A stretch of 64,000 nt of DNA from Sinohyriopsis cumingii (GCA_028554795.2 CM068825.1:95907451-95971450); one strand, 5' to 3'; shown: positions 30,080 through 40,465, counted from the first letter of the stretch. Numbers and translations: made by a program. Notes: generated from the letters alone by a model not told the origin.

Positions 30080-30299
30080 ACTGGGCCACTTCTTGGGTCC
30101 AAGCCTCAAAACCCCCCTTTTTCCAGTCACGAACATCTGTCCAATGAGGGTGTAAGTCACAAGCTACACACACATCGTCATACACGTCTTGGGTAGCTAA
30201 AAGTTGACGAATCTTTTTTTCCTGTTGAGGTCGAGAAGTATCCAGATGAAACCGCAAGGCTTTGAGCAAAAGGAGTTTTTCGTGACCATTTAAGGCCAT
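29958..30299 (-). CDS. Small conserved protein, overlapping gene (A)
   Basis: 113 aa from ATG 30297-30299. MALNGHEKLLLLKALRFHLD, then LATQDVYDDVCVACDLHPHWTD with a C-x2-C...H pattern, and a helix FEAWTQEVAQYAQELF. Its ATG lies within the end of the 30290-30514 gene. Nearly identical to its B copy. No function assigned. Confidence 0.65.
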   Translation of the reverse strand: MALNGHEKLLLLKALRFHLDTSRPQQEKKIRQLLATQDVYDDVCVACDLHPHWTDVRDWKKGGFEAWTQEVAQYAQELFKEKSYFSTCVSDGARRTRHREQPLASGQDCHGHS

Positions 30300-30514
30300 G
30301 GAGGTGGTAAGTACTGATCGTAAAGAGTCCACAAAGGATCGGCTGGTAAACGAAATCCCAAAAAACAAGTCACTAAGACACACACCACTTGTCGTCCCAA
30401 ATTGAATGGATACAGTTCTTGTAATAATCGATGGTAATGATCCACGGTTTGAATATGGTCATTGAGTTCCTTCCACGGAATCTGTTGGATGACATGTGAC
30501 ATAAGTCGTGGCAT
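30290..30514 (-). CDS. Small conserved hydrophobic protein (A)
   Basis: 74 aa. IPWKELNDHIQTVDHYHRLLQELYPFNLGRQ followed by VVCVLVTCFLGFRLPAD, a possible membrane segment. Overlaps the 3' end of the upstream F-box-like gene by 56 nt and the next gene by 10 nt. Conserved at 50285-50509. A second in-frame ATG four codons in could be the real start because a TATAAAA box is very close. Confidence 0.6.
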   Translation of the reverse strand: MPRLMSHVIQQIPWKELNDHIQTVDHYHRLLQELYPFNLGRQVVCVLVTCFLGFRLPADPLWTLYDQYLPPPWP

Positions 30515-30977
30515 GGCAGCCTGTTTTTATAGTCTCTTTGTTTCGGAAACAATACACGTACTTTCTAGCCAGAGATCTTCGTTCTCCAGTAGGGAATCTA
30601 AATCTTGCATACTGTAACCGAAACTTCAGAGTTCGTTTAGAAGTTTCCTCTTCCTCTAAGTAGATTCCACGTAAAATATGTTGATAATCCTTTAACTTGT
30701 CTTCCTCAATGTATTGCTGTAGGTGAATCTCGAAGTAACCAAAATAATGAACATTTCGATCATTCACTAACTCAAAGTGTTGAACAAGGTCTGACCACTG
30801 AAACAATTTCTGACGAATCAGTTCTCTTATACCATTCAGGTACCAGTGGTTAAAGATCTGGTGACGTAACGGATGCAATTGTTCTTTACGTTTGACTTGT
30901 ATTTTGACCAGCTCTCGGTAAATGCGTTCTCTCAACTCCACAGGCAAAGCACAAATGTTCTCTTGTAAAGTATCCAT
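30459..30977 (-). CDS. F-box-like protein, paralog 2 (A)
   Basis: 172 aa. N-terminus ALPVELRERIYRELVKIQ resembles an F-box entry (LPxELxxxIYxxL). The following HWYLNGIRELIRQK and EEDKLKDYQHIL segments are helical. First 39 residues are identical to paralog 1 upstream, after which they diverge. Orthologous to 49816-50313. Recruitment of host SCF ubiquitin ligase is a hypothesis resting only on this motif. Confidence 0.6.
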   Translation of the reverse strand: MDTLQENICALPVELRERIYRELVKIQVKRKEQLHPLRHQIFNHWYLNGIRELIRQKLFQWSDLVQHFELVNDRNVHYFGYFEIHLQQYIEEDKLKDYQHILRGIYLEEEETSKRTLKFRLQYARFRFPTGERRSLARKYVYCFRNKETIKTGCHATTYVTCHPTDSVEGTQ

Positions 30978-30989
30978 GAATAGGTCATA

Positions 30990-31445
30990 CTAAATCCTCT
31001 TTGGTCTGACACAAGAAATGTACTCTTTGCACAAACATGGTTTCACTTCAGTGTCGAATTTAAATCGTTGAGTCACTAATCTACACATTACAATTCGTTC
31101 AGAAGTTTCCTCTTTCACTAAGTTGACATTGTGTTCAAGATGTTGGTAATTCGTTAACTCTTCCTCTGGAATTCGATGCAGTACGTTTACAATGATGTAA
31201 CTGCAATCGTCCATACCAAACCAATCCTTTTTAAAACTAGAGGATCGTTGATCAATGTCTGTCCGATGGAACACTTTCAATTGAATCAATCCTTGTATAG
31301 CTTTCAGGTACCAGTGGTTCAAACACCGGTGACGTAACGGATGCAATTGTTCTTTACGTTTCACTTGTATTTTGACCAGTTCTCGATAAATGCGTTCTCT
31401 CAACTCCACAGGCAAAGCACAAATGTTCTCTTGTAAAGTATCCAT
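30990..31445 (-). CDS. F-box-like protein, paralog 1 (A)
   Basis: 151 aa. Shares the ALPVELRERIYRELVKIQVK start with paralog 2, then HWYLKAIQGLIQLKVF and PEEELTNYQHLEHN. The near-identity stops after the first 120 nt, suggesting gene conversion of the 5' end. In B this slot is occupied by a more divergent relative (49400-49783). Confidence 0.6.
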   Translation of the reverse strand: MDTLQENICALPVELRERIYRELVKIQVKRKEQLHPLRHRCLNHWYLKAIQGLIQLKVFHRTDIDQRSSSFKKDWFGMDDCSYIIVNVLHRIPEEELTNYQHLEHNVNLVKEETSERIVMCRLVTQRFKFDTEVKPCLCKEYISCVRPKRI

Positions 31446-31473
31446 GAACAGATTATTATGGTAAGAAGTTACT

Positions 31474-32203
31474 TCAATGTCTCGGTCCCACTAAGGGTAA
31501 GTAATGACAATTCGGTGACCATCGAGCATGTTCTACGTAGGCCGAATCTTGCGGTTCCCAGTGGTGAAGTGTCACATCGCAACTGAAGAACCTGACTTTA
31601 TCTCCTTCGCCCAAGTAGAAAAATCCGGCTCTGGCTAATTCTTCGGGGGTCGGTCCTCCCAGATACTTAGGCCATTTTCCTTTGAACGATTGAAGACGAT
31701 TTTCAAAGTCGGAGTATTCCGACAAACGCACAGGAAACGAATATTCGTCTTTCACAGGTTCGTTTCGATGAGAGTTGAGTGACATGGGTAGGAGTTTGCT
31801 CAGGGCTGGATGACATCCGTAGGGAGGCAAACGTGAAGGTCGACATTCCCCTTTAAACCCGGTAAAATGTCTAAGAGGACGAGCGGCATCGCTTTCGCAT
31901 CCCTCAGGTTTGACACGAACAGCATCACTTTCCATGATAGGGGCAGTGAGAACAAAGTTCCCATGATGCTTTACGGCATCGCTCAGGTCACAAGGTACAG
32001 CATCGTATCCATCGCAAGGCTCACAATCGCACTCGTCTGCACACGCAATTACAATGGTAACCACATGGACAATCGCAGTTTCCTTCCGGACATTTTCCGT
32101 CGCAATGCATGGGTCTTATCCATCCAATATTAGTCACACTAGAGGAAGATACAACTTTTTTACAATCCCCAAACTGGAACGATGCCTCTTTCAAAGTATT
32201 CAT
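31474..32203 (-). pseudogene. BIR-domain (IAP-like) protein, frameshifted (A)
   Basis: The ATG at 32201-32203 opens a Cys-rich frame (CPEGNCDCPCGYHCNCVC) that shifts near 32040 into a second one. That frame carries CDCEPCDGYDAV, a linker and a single BIR: ENRLQSFKGKWPKYL, PEELARAGFFYLGEGD, then SCDVTLHHWEP and ARWSPNC. The first zinc Cys of the BIR is replaced (VRFFSCD, where B has VKCFSC), so zinc binding is probably lost. No RING domain. BIR proteins of large DNA viruses block apoptosis; capture from a host IAP is inferred. Confidence 0.75.
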
Positions 32204-32235
32204 CTTGTTCGCTCGGTCTTGGTAGTCACGATGAA

Positions 32236-35200
32236 CTATCGATCTTGCCTAGGGTTCCTTTTTATATACAGACCAATACCAACGTGACCGTACGGTAAGG
32301 TGAAATGATTGGGAAGTCGAACTCGCTTCTGGTACACGATTTGATAGACTTTTTCCAAGGGTCGACTGACGATGTGGTGAGTGGGTAAACGTACAATCTT
32401 GTTCGGTTGATAGGTGGTCACTTTAAAGTTTCCATCCTCTCCCGATTGCAAGGCTTCTTTCAATACCCCAAAGTTGACCACTCGACTGGTACGATAATTC
32501 AGAGTCAGTCCTTTCACTTTGCACGTCGTGTGCACTTCTCCTTGTTTGTCCCGGTATTCGTAGCCGTAATTTTTTGGACCGCCACTGACGAAACTTAGAA
32601 TCTTGTCGTCGGGATGCTCGTCTGTCCAGGCTCCTAAACGGTCTCCTTCGATGTTAGGGTGATGTTGAATCGGGTGATGGATGTAAATGCAACTGTCCGT
32701 GTCAAAGTACAGGACGCGTTCTTCTAACAGTTCTAAAGCTTCGTACAATTTTAAGCGAGCATGGGCTGTCACGTAAGCCGCAATGATGGCATTTCCAAAA
32801 GGGTCGTCTTGTACAAAGTCCAGATCTTCTTCGTAATTGACCAAGATCAAATCCTCTCGAACGACGTCCACGTGTTTCATGTATTTGGTTTTGTCGTGAA
32901 TCATCTGGAAGTAGCGGGAAGGTTCTGTCAAATATTCCGTCTTGGGTAAACACGGTCGTTGTGCCATTTTACCCCACAAGCAATTTAACATCACTTTGGC
33001 AAACGATCGCCTGCCTTCGTTTTTTTCGATGTGGTCTAAAGTGATGCCTTCTTGTTCGTAGTATTTCTCTTTGAATTTTATTTGGTCTTCGGGAGTGTGA
33101 CACCAGGACGGATAGCCGCTGGCCTCTTGCTTCAGTTTCAAAAAGGCATCCACGTAGTCTGCGAAAATGCCTTTCTGAGTAGGGTCACCCTTGTGGTATT
33201 GTTGTGTCTTGGGAAAGTGGCAAATTTCGTACACTTCTAACAGTTGGTATCCCATGTCCAGAGCTTTGAACAATTCTACGCTGACCCAGGTTCCCGTCAA
33301 GGCACGTTCTTCCTGGCTGTGCTGACAAGGTTAGTCTTGGTTGCACGTTTCGGCACAAGTACGGCACAAGGGAAACATCAGTTTGCCTTGACAATGGTGA
33401 GGTAAGACGGGATGGTATAGGTTCGTGGGAGGCAAAACTTTACACTTGATCAAGCCTTCGTATTGTCGAATGTTTTTCAGGTCGATGTGTTCCGTGAACA
33501 ATTGCGGGTGCCCTACAGGAAAGCGACAATATTTGCACACGTAGGGATACAGCGAACACACGTCCAAGTATTTGATTTCTTCTCCTTTCTCTTCGTCGGC
33601 TTGGTACAGCAAACAGGTGGCATTGGTCCTTCCTCCGTACAAACTATCCCTCGGGTTCAGCGGGTCCATGAACTGGTAACTTTCCACGAGGCGTTTAAAC
33701 TCGGGATCGGTTTTCATACGGTGATCGTACTCGTGTTCCCACATTTCCACCACTTGGTATCCTTCCTGTTCTAACTTTAGGCGCCGCTGACAAGTGTCCT
33801 GGTACAAGTCTTCCATGGTTCGTTGCAAAAACTGATTTTTAGTGCCACGGTCAGGGTAACAGACGGGACATCCGTGAAATAAGCAACCGTTAAACTCGTA
33901 CACGATCTTGGGGTTTTCTAAGTCCCAGCCATCGACCGAATACGTTCCGATGGTCTTTTCGCCCCCTCCGTTGCGGGCATGTTGAATCCACTTGTCTTCC
34001 TTGTCGCACAAGTAATGTAACCAGCGTAAGGCTTTGACCGAGTATTGACGTTTGACAAAGTGGGTCGTTTGAGGGCTGATGACAGCCACGGTGTTTTCAG
34101 GCATGAATCGTTGGCGGTACACTAAGGAACACGCTTTGGCAATGGTGCAAGCTTCTTTCAAAGGATCGACCCCTCCGTGTTCCATGAACAGTTCTCGAAA
34201 TTTTCCACAGCAACGCCGTAAAATGTCCACGTCGGAACGACAATACTTTAGCATTTCTTCCTGAAAGTCGAAAGGGTCCGAGGCGTGAATCTGGTACCAA
34301 GCGTAGAAAGCTTCTCGTTGTTCGGTACGCATGTTGTCGGGGTCGTAATGGTGAGCCTCTGGTAAATGGGGTAGAACGGCATGTTGATTGGCTTCCGTAT
34401 TGAAAAAGTGTGGAAAGTACCCTTTAGCCATTTCTGTCATTCCAAACGTTTTAGGCATTCGACTCAAAGGCATGGCCAAATAGCTCATCGAATCTTTAAA
34501 CTGTACTTGTCCCACTTGCATGAAAATGATTTTGGCTCCGTTCAAGGTCACTTTAGGACGCTCGGTGCCTTGTTCCGTATAGTATCTGAGAAGAAACTGT
34601 CCATCGTATCCGGAGAAATTGTGAGCCATCACCGTGGCATGACGATGACAATCTCCGTAACGTTCGATGTCCTCTTGGCTCCACGTCTTGTCGATGGGGT
34701 CTAAAACCCATTGGGCAAAATCGGCTAACGTGTGTGGTCCCCGAAAGATTTTTTCACGCCCTCCGGGAATCTTGCTGCAGTGAGGGCAATGACTGAAGAT
34801 AGGTTCTTGAATGCACTTCTCGCACGCTCGATGAGCCACGGAGAAATTAGGGATGTGAATGCCGGTCTCTTGCATGCATTCGAAATCGAAAAAGATGAAA
34901 TTGCCTTTCTTCTTGTGACCGTCCTCTTTCTCTGGTGGGGGTTGGTATTTTTGCACGTAACATTCGTGTTCCAAGTCCACGATGTGGTGACAAATGTGAC
35001 ATTTTTTCTTTCCTGAACATACGTGTGCCTTGACACTATTGGTACGTATGCCTTGTCCACACGCGGGGCACAATCTCAGGAGTTGACAAGCGCATTTCTT
35101 CTGTGAACCTTGCGTCTTCAAATGTTGTTGGTAACAGGTAGGGCTGACAAACGTGCGCAGACAAGTGGAACAAGGCACTGGTTCTTCGCTCAGACAGGGT

Positions 35201-36297
35201 GGAGAGGCCAAACATCCTGAGCATTTCCATCCACAATGTTTGTGTTGCTCTCGATTATTATAACCATAGTCACATTTCTCACAATAATAAGCATATCCCA
35301 GGAATCCAGTGATACTGGTAATGGTATCGAAATGGTCATCGTGATGATAAAGGTGAATGTATTTTCCGTCCTTAAAATCTTGGCCTCGAAACAACAGAGG
35401 TCCGCGCACTTCTTGAGGGTGCACTTTCAAGGTGTAGCGTGGAGCTAGGGCATCTTGCAATTTTTGCATCTCAGGAATGCCACAGGGTGTGTCTTTGGAC
35501 AGTCCGGCTTGTTGTAACAGGAGTTCTGCTTCGTTTCGTTGTTTGGCTCGGTCGGAACGTTGAATAGTGTCCCAGGTTCTTTTCCATTCTACCGTGTCGT
35601 TCTTGTTGGCATAGGTTCGTCCCACCACGATGGCACGGGCTAAACACATCTGGTCATGAGTGTTGTTAATTCGGACGAGACTCTTTTTGGTGTTGCGAAG
35701 GTCGTCCACCAATAACATCTTTTTGCGTCCTGTCCCTTGAGGAGGAGAGACGCGGGTCATGTCCAGTGTGGCTTTACCATCGGTGATGTCAAACTGATCA
35801 TTAGATTGTTGTACGTGTTGAATCTTGTCGATGACTTTGGAAGCAGTCAATTCTGCAGGGGTGCTAAACTCGATCCAAACAGGGGATTTCAAACCGTCGT
35901 GTTGTATGGAAAGTCTCAAGCGATCGTCTTCTTTGGGTTGACATTGTCGCTTGAGTGCAGTGAGCAAAGAATCCCACACCTCGGTGATGAACACTTCTGC
36001 TTTCTCTAACGGCACTTCAGCCTTGAAATCTTTAAACTTCACCGTGTATTTGTAAGCCGTAGTTCTAAATTTTCTAGAGGAGCGCTTTTCCGTCTCTCGA
36101 ATGGAATAGTACTTTTCAGGGTTGACTAAGGGTGGTGAACTTGGTTTAGAGGGTTGGGATTCTGGTTCACTCATGTCCTCTTCAAAATCACTGGCATGAA
36201 TTTGTGCCAAGATTTCAGCCCTGGTACGAGGCGATAGATCACGTTTCTGCCTCTTACTTTCTTCTTCTTTCTTCTCGAATGAATGGGATCGTTTCAT
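32236..36297 (-). pseudogene. POLB: Protein-primed DNA polymerase B, in-frame stop (A)
   Basis: 1,353 codons with one premature TAA at 33331-33333. A basic N-terminal region (about 1-460) ends in a Cys-rich block with at least three C-x2-C pairs (residues 340-455). Exonuclease: ExoI FFDFECM (about 468), ExoII AHNFSGYDG (about 561), ExoIII YCRSDVD (about 686). Polymerase: motif A YLDVCSLYP (about 912), motif B NCLWGK (about 1106), motif C YFDTDS (about 1199), and KVKGLTLN. This is the replicase of Polintons, primed by a terminal protein. The stop falls between motifs A and B, so the palm is cut. It is divergent from the zinc-knuckle gene. Confidence 0.93.
32261..32268 (-). promoter_or_regulatory. 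TATATAAA box for the BIR gene, inside the PolB 3' end (A)
   Basis: TATATAAAAAGG on the minus strand, read as Tyr-Ile-Lys-Arg in PolB, about 60 nt before the BIR ATG. Conserved in B. Confidence 0.65.
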
Positions 36298-36431
36298 CTT
36301 GAAAGCAAAAAGTCAAATGACTCAAGTTCAAACACCATAAAATACTTTATAGTCATAGCAGACCAGCGTATATAAAAGGGTGTGTGTCTTGTCCTTTCAC
36401 TATTCATTTCACTCTCAAGCCGAGCACAAAG
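36298..36431. promoter_or_regulatory. Divergent promoter between PolB and the zinc-knuckle gene (A)
   Basis: 134 bp between two ATGs. TATAAAG (36351-36345, minus) points to PolB and TATATAAAAGG (36369-36379, plus) to the zinc-knuckle gene, each about 50 nt from its ATG. The same pair is present in B. Confidence 0.7.
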
Positions 36432-36884
36432 ATGGAAGAGACTAACCAGATGGAACGTTTCGTCAGAGCTTTGCGAGGGGTCATTAGAAAATTCTCTTCA
36501 GACCAGCCTACGGACTACTCTCCTTCCTTTAGAGATAAAAGTCAAGATACTTGCTATATCTGTCAGAAGAAAGGGCATTGGTCTTCAGAGTGTCCAGACC
36601 GTCAAAAAAGAAAAAAAACAGGGGATAAAAAAGACAAAAGTCAAGATACCTGTTATTATTGTCAAGAAAAAGGACATTGGTCTCCAGATTGCCCAAAAAA
36701 GAAACAAGAGGAGTCAGAAGAAAAGAGGAATTCTTCAGAAGAAGAGAGGGATTCTTCTGAGGAAGAAAGAAGACAGGTGAAGAAAAAGAAACAGGAGAAA
36801 AAAAGAAGAAGGGAAGAAAGCGAGGAGGAAGAAGAAGAGGAAAAGAGTGTGACGGTGAAGAAATTCAAAAAACAGAGAGACTAA
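36432..36884 (+). CDS. Zinc-knuckle (CCHC x2) protein with acidic/basic tail (A)
   Basis: 150 aa from ATG 36432-36434 (the longer GTG frame starts upstream of the likely transcript start). Two CCHC knuckles, CYICQKKGHWSSEC and CYYCQEKGHWSPDC, follow a short helical N-terminus (MERFVRALRGVIRK). The rest is Glu/Lys/Ser repeats (SSEEERDSSEEERR) ending KKFKKQRD. CCHC knuckles bind single-stranded nucleic acid; a role in replication next to PolB is plausible. Lacks a histone-type stem-loop; ATTAAA and AATAAA signals follow at about 36918 and 36970. Confidence 0.8.
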   Translation: MEETNQMERFVRALRGVIRKFSSDQPTDYSPSFRDKSQDTCYICQKKGHWSSECPDRQKRKKTGDKKDKSQDTCYYCQEKGHWSPDCPKKKQEESEEKRNSSEEERDSSEEERRQVKKKKQEKKRRREESEEEEEEEKSVTVKKFKKQRD

Positions 36885-37110
36885 ACAAGGAGAGAAGAAG
36901 AAATCAATGAACTTTTTATTAAAGTGTTGAGTTGTGAATTGTCAATTGGATTGTAAGAAATGGAGAAAAGAATAAATGAATGATATAAGGTAAGAGTCTT
37001 TGAGTTTTGATTTTAAAATAAGAAGCTACACTCACGCACTCATACACAGACACGTACTATAAGGGTAAAATGGGTGAGTTTTTTTGAGTTATTGGCAAAT
37101 TGAAATTGTA

Positions 37111-37148
37111 TTTCTTTTCGAGAAATGTGGGTGGCCCTGAAAAGGGCC
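37111..37148 (-). terminator. Histone-type 3' stem-loop and purine element (A, gene 37177-37743)
   Basis: Minus strand: AAAAAAAGGCCCTTTTCAGG... stem-loop 37148-37133, followed by ACCCA and, 13 nt after the stem, GAAAAGAAA (37119-37111). 28 nt past the stop codon. Confidence 0.82.
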
Positions 37149-37176
37149 TTTTTTTCTTTATGGTGCAGGGGTGAGT

Positions 37177-37743
37177 TTAAGCAATCAATTTTAACTGCCT
37201 TAAGCCTTTGCCACGGCCAAGGCCTACTTCTGGACTGCGTAATGATGATAATGATTGGGTTGAAATCACTAAGGGTGGTACGGTAGGCTTAGTCACAGGG
37301 TTGACATGTTTGGCTCGGGAAGGTCGTATTCTCTTCGGTCGTGATAAAGAAGTCTGATACGTTTGTTTCAGACTTCTTAACTCCGCTAAAATGTCCAACA
37401 GTACCGTGACCGTTTGATTTTCACCCTCTTGTTTCTTTGCTGCTACTTCTTCTTGCTGTTGTTTTTTTCTTACCTCTTCTTCTTGTTGCTGTTGCTGTAG
37501 GAGAAAAGCCTGTTCCGCTTCCTTTTGTCGTTGTATAAATTTCTCCAATTCTTCTTTCTGTCTCTGTCTAAAATTCTCCACTTGCGGTAATGAAGAAGGT
37601 AACGAAGGTTCCGGAACAAATTCTTGCGAGGAGAGAAAATCCACAAAATCCCAATTCACCTCTTCTGAAAGTAAGTCCGGGTTCCCTTGGGCGGTCTCCC
37701 CTGCTGGTGCACCCCATTGGATCGTTTTCTGAGTTTCCGTCAT
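37177..37743 (-). CDS. Accessory Gln-rich coiled-coil protein (A)
   Basis: 188 aa. N-terminal TQKTIQWGAPAGETAQGNPD and WDFVDFLSSQEFVPEPS, a long Gln/Glu coiled coil (RQRQKEELEKFIQRQKEAEQ), then TVLLDILAELRSLKQTYQTS and a basic tail. About 90 percent identical to 43191-43766 outside the Gln runs. Transcribed inward from a bidirectional promoter shared with the 37963 gene. No family recognised. Confidence 0.75.
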   Translation of the reverse strand: MTETQKTIQWGAPAGETAQGNPDLLSEEVNWDFVDFLSSQEFVPEPSLPSSLPQVENFRQRQKEELEKFIQRQKEAEQAFLLQQQQQEEEVRKKQQQEEVAAKKQEGENQTVTVLLDILAELRSLKQTYQTSLSRPKRIRPSRAKHVNPVTKPTVPPLVISTQSLSSLRSPEVGLGRGKGLRQLKLIA

Positions 37744-37962
37744 GTTGAATCACTGTCGCATAGATTGACTGCACACAAGCGCTAGCGAATCTATATAGAC
37801 TACGTGACGTCACAGACTGCTCTCTTCGGATTGGATGCGGGCTGACTGAATTCTGTAACGCGTGTTCGGATTGGTGAATGAACTCAATCCGTTTCAATCC
37901 TTTCTGTCCCTATAAATAAGCGCAGTTCACTGCATTGATTCACCTATTCTCGGAGCCTCAAC
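37744..37962. promoter_or_regulatory. Bidirectional accessory promoter with CRE and CCAAT boxes (A)
   Basis: Perfect CRE palindrome TGACGTCA at 37805-37812, two ATTGG (inverted CCAAT) boxes near 37830 and 37871, TATATA at about 37791-37797 (to the minus gene) and TATAAATA at 37911-37918 (to the plus gene). All are conserved in B. CRE and CCAAT elements recruit host CREB/ATF and NF-Y. Confidence 0.75.
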
Positions 37963-38193
37963 ATGTGGACCGACGTTGAATCTTCAACCCTTGTGTCAAC
38001 AATGATGTTCAGGACGGACATGCTCATGTATGTCCGATCCAAGTGGACCGTTGTCTACAGGACCAACAGCAGTCTGTGGATAAGAAGAGTCTATATAGAG
38101 AGACAAGGTTGCCTCAAGAGGACTCTGATGTATGGCCCTGCTGTAAGACGAAGTTTGAGGACAAGAAGATGTCGCAAATGCCCTTTATGTTAA
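37963..38193 (+). CDS. Small Arg-rich accessory protein (A)
   Basis: 76 aa, ATG 37963-37965. VESSTLVSTMMFRTDMLMYV, RSKWTVVYRTNSSLWIRR and a basic Cys-containing end (RRSLRTRRCRKCPLC). Conserved with B (42738-42971), where the tail ends RCHLC. Faces outward to the right end, and its transcript would be processed at the stem-loop 22 nt downstream inside the TIR. Function unknown. Confidence 0.7.
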   Translation: MWTDVESSTLVSTMMFRTDMLMYVRSKWTVVYRTNSSLWIRRVYIERQGCLKRTLMYGPAVRRSLRTRRCRKCPLC

Positions 38194-38212
38194 GGGCATA
38201 TTAACATAAACC

Positions 38213-38530
38213 AAAGGCCCTTTTCAGGGCCAGCCATATTTCTCGAAAAGAGATAGTCTTTAAATTGCCTACCCCTTTTTTTAAAAAAATTTTAAAAAAA
38301 AAAAATCCCATGTTAAATTCCCCTTGTCCGTAGAGTGACCCACGATTTATCGCCATGTTAAATTCCCCTTGTCCGTAAAGTGACCCACGATTTTTTGCCA
38401 TGTTAATTCCCCTTGTCCGTAATCTGACCCACGATTTTTCGCCATGTTAAATTTCCATTGTCCGTAAACTGACCCAGGGGTGTTTTTAATGCTAATTCCC
38501 ATTGTCCGTAAAGTGCCCCCATATACTACT
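38213..38530 (-). repeat. Polinton A right terminal inverted repeat with five iterons
   Basis: Inverted copy of 18729-19045. All five iterons read TTGTCCGTA on the plus strand (TACGGACAA inverted). Confidence 0.9.
38216..38253 (+). terminator. Histone-type 3' stem-loop and purine element (A, gene 37963-38193)
   Basis: AACCAAA flank, GGCCCTTTTCAGGGCC (38216-38231), AGCCA, GAAAAGAGA (38245-38253). Confidence 0.82.
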
Positions 38531-38536
38531 AATACG
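38531..38536. repeat. 6-bp target-site duplication AATACG, right of Polinton A
   Basis: Identical to 18723-18728. Confidence 0.93.
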
Positions 38537-38743
38537 ATAATGTTCGATAGACGCTCACGTGGTAATTTATGACCTGTCGCTGTGAAGCGAGGGTAATATA
38601 ATAACGTATTAAGTCAGAATTTATGCAGTGTTCGGATAGTTATTTATGCTTCTGAGTAACGTATGTGAGGGAATGTATGTACTGTAGAAAGTGATACATG
38701 CATACATTTAGGGGTACTTTTGTCTTTGAAGGAACAGCTTTCT

Positions 38744-38756
38744 GAGAGAGAGAGAG

Positions 38757-38833
<77 letters not shown>
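38744..38833. repeat. (GA)n microsatellite, about 90 bp
   Basis: GAGAGAG run with one GGTA interruption near 38756. Confidence 0.97.
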
Positions 38834-38834
<1 letters not shown>

Positions 38835-40465
38835 GGGACAGTCTGAGGACAGAAGTCCGAGAAAGTAAAAAGAAGGACGATGTCTGAATAAAGGGCAAGG
38901 AAGTCCATGAAGGGACGAAGAATAGAAAGGAGGAAGTCGATGAAATAGGAAGACGCAGATGGTCAAGGGAGGAAGGTCATGCAAATCAGTCGTGGAGATA
39001 GCGCTCTTTTCATCACTCTTTATTATGATGAAATAAATCCAAATAGGACACTGCTATTAAATGATGTTGACATAATTTAGACTGAATTGGAATTGCCGTT
39101 ATTAATTTGTTTTAATTAAATTTGTTATTTTTTTCTTGTCTAAGGGGGTTCGTATTGCTTTGTTTCTTCCTAATATTCTTCCTCGGTTCTCTTTTGAAAT
39201 TCTATTATTTTTCACTCCCACTGGGATTAACATTGAGGGAGGTCATCCTCTAGATAACGCCATCCAAATCCAATTAACTACCACCCTTACTAAGAGGGCG
39301 ACGTTACACAATATCTTGTACAGTGTTGTTGTCTTCAGTTCCTTGTAGAAATACAAGAAATAACATTCCGGTGTTGGAAATCCGAATAAAACTTTTAAGA
39401 AATGTCTTTGTTCAAGAATTATGTATGAGCACGCATATATTTCCAGGAACAAAGACTTTATCCTTTTGAATCCAAATAATTCGAATAAACATTAAAATAA
39501 CTCCAAACTGACACAACAGAAGGAGACGACATGACATCAAGTGTTTTAAGCCCAGACTAAGATTATTTCTCTAAACCAATGGTATAAAACCTGAATGTTG
39601 CACAAAACAGATGCCCAGACAAGAGCGGCGTTTGCGGTGGCAAGTGGGGCAACCGCCCCAGGCCCCGCTCTTGAGGGGACCCGCGCTTCAGGCCTAAGGT
39701 CGTCCTTATGAGTTTGTCAAGCTATATTCTCTTGGAAACGCTGATACAGGCCGCACGTAATGCACGCAAAGTTGCAGTAGCATACCAATCGAGATACCGA
39801 TAGTCTGGCCCCGCGCGGTCATGGTTGGCCCTAAGCCCCGAGTACTCCTAACGCCGCCTCTGTTCCAGATGAGGGTCACGTGATTATGTTTACTTCAAAT
39901 ACTGTCAACGTGGCCCTGACAAAACCAATGATTTTACTCTAAGAATAAAATAAAAAATCTGTGTACTTCACTAAAAAATATTTTCAAGTCGAGGGTCACG
40001 TATCCAATACAGCATCGATCTCACCATTGTTGTTCTCACACACTAAAAATAAATAAAAAAATGAACTTGTTCACGTGACTGTTACTAGTTTTGAATTAAG
40101 GTCGGGAACTATGTCAGCTTTATGTGTTTACAAATGAACAGTCAAGGTCAAACTATTTTCTGGCAAAGTATCAAGTTCCTAGTAAACAAAACTACATTAT
40201 TTTGACAGATAATGAAATTAAAAATAAAAAGATTTTAAAATTTACAAACAATTAAATCAGATATAAATTAAATCAAATATAGATAACAAATCATTATCAG
40301 CATCTGAAAAGTTAAGTCCAAAAAACTGAATTGGGTGTCATTTGTATAATGAAAATTGTCCATAAAAAATTAACGAATGAAGAAAGATAGAAACAATTGA
40401 AGGGGTACGGAGAACCCCAAGCGAACTAGATACATCCCGTATTATGTATGAAAGCTTTCAAAATA

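Larger units (their letters stand above)
18729..38530 (-). mobile_element. Polinton/Maverick element A, complete, 19.8 kb
   Basis: Bounded by 6-bp direct repeats and about 317-bp terminal inverted repeats that begin 5'-AGTAGTATAGGGGG-like and end ACTACT-3' (the AG...CT termini usual for Polintons). Read right to left it carries about 20 intronless genes: a divergent accessory pair, a zinc-knuckle gene divergent from PolB, BIR, F-box-like paralogs, small membrane genes, ATPase, basic core, PX-like, Pro-rich, integrase, membrane, penton, pVI-like, MCP, a Cys-motif protein, protease, then three accessory genes. Most structural frames are open. PolB has a stop, the BIR gene is shifted and the ATPase P-loop Lys is changed, so autonomous activity is doubtful. 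Confidence 0.95.

Noticed and set aside
38640-38984. Ser-Leu-repeat ORFs on the minus strand
   Set aside because: They are translations of the (GA)n microsatellite in several frames.
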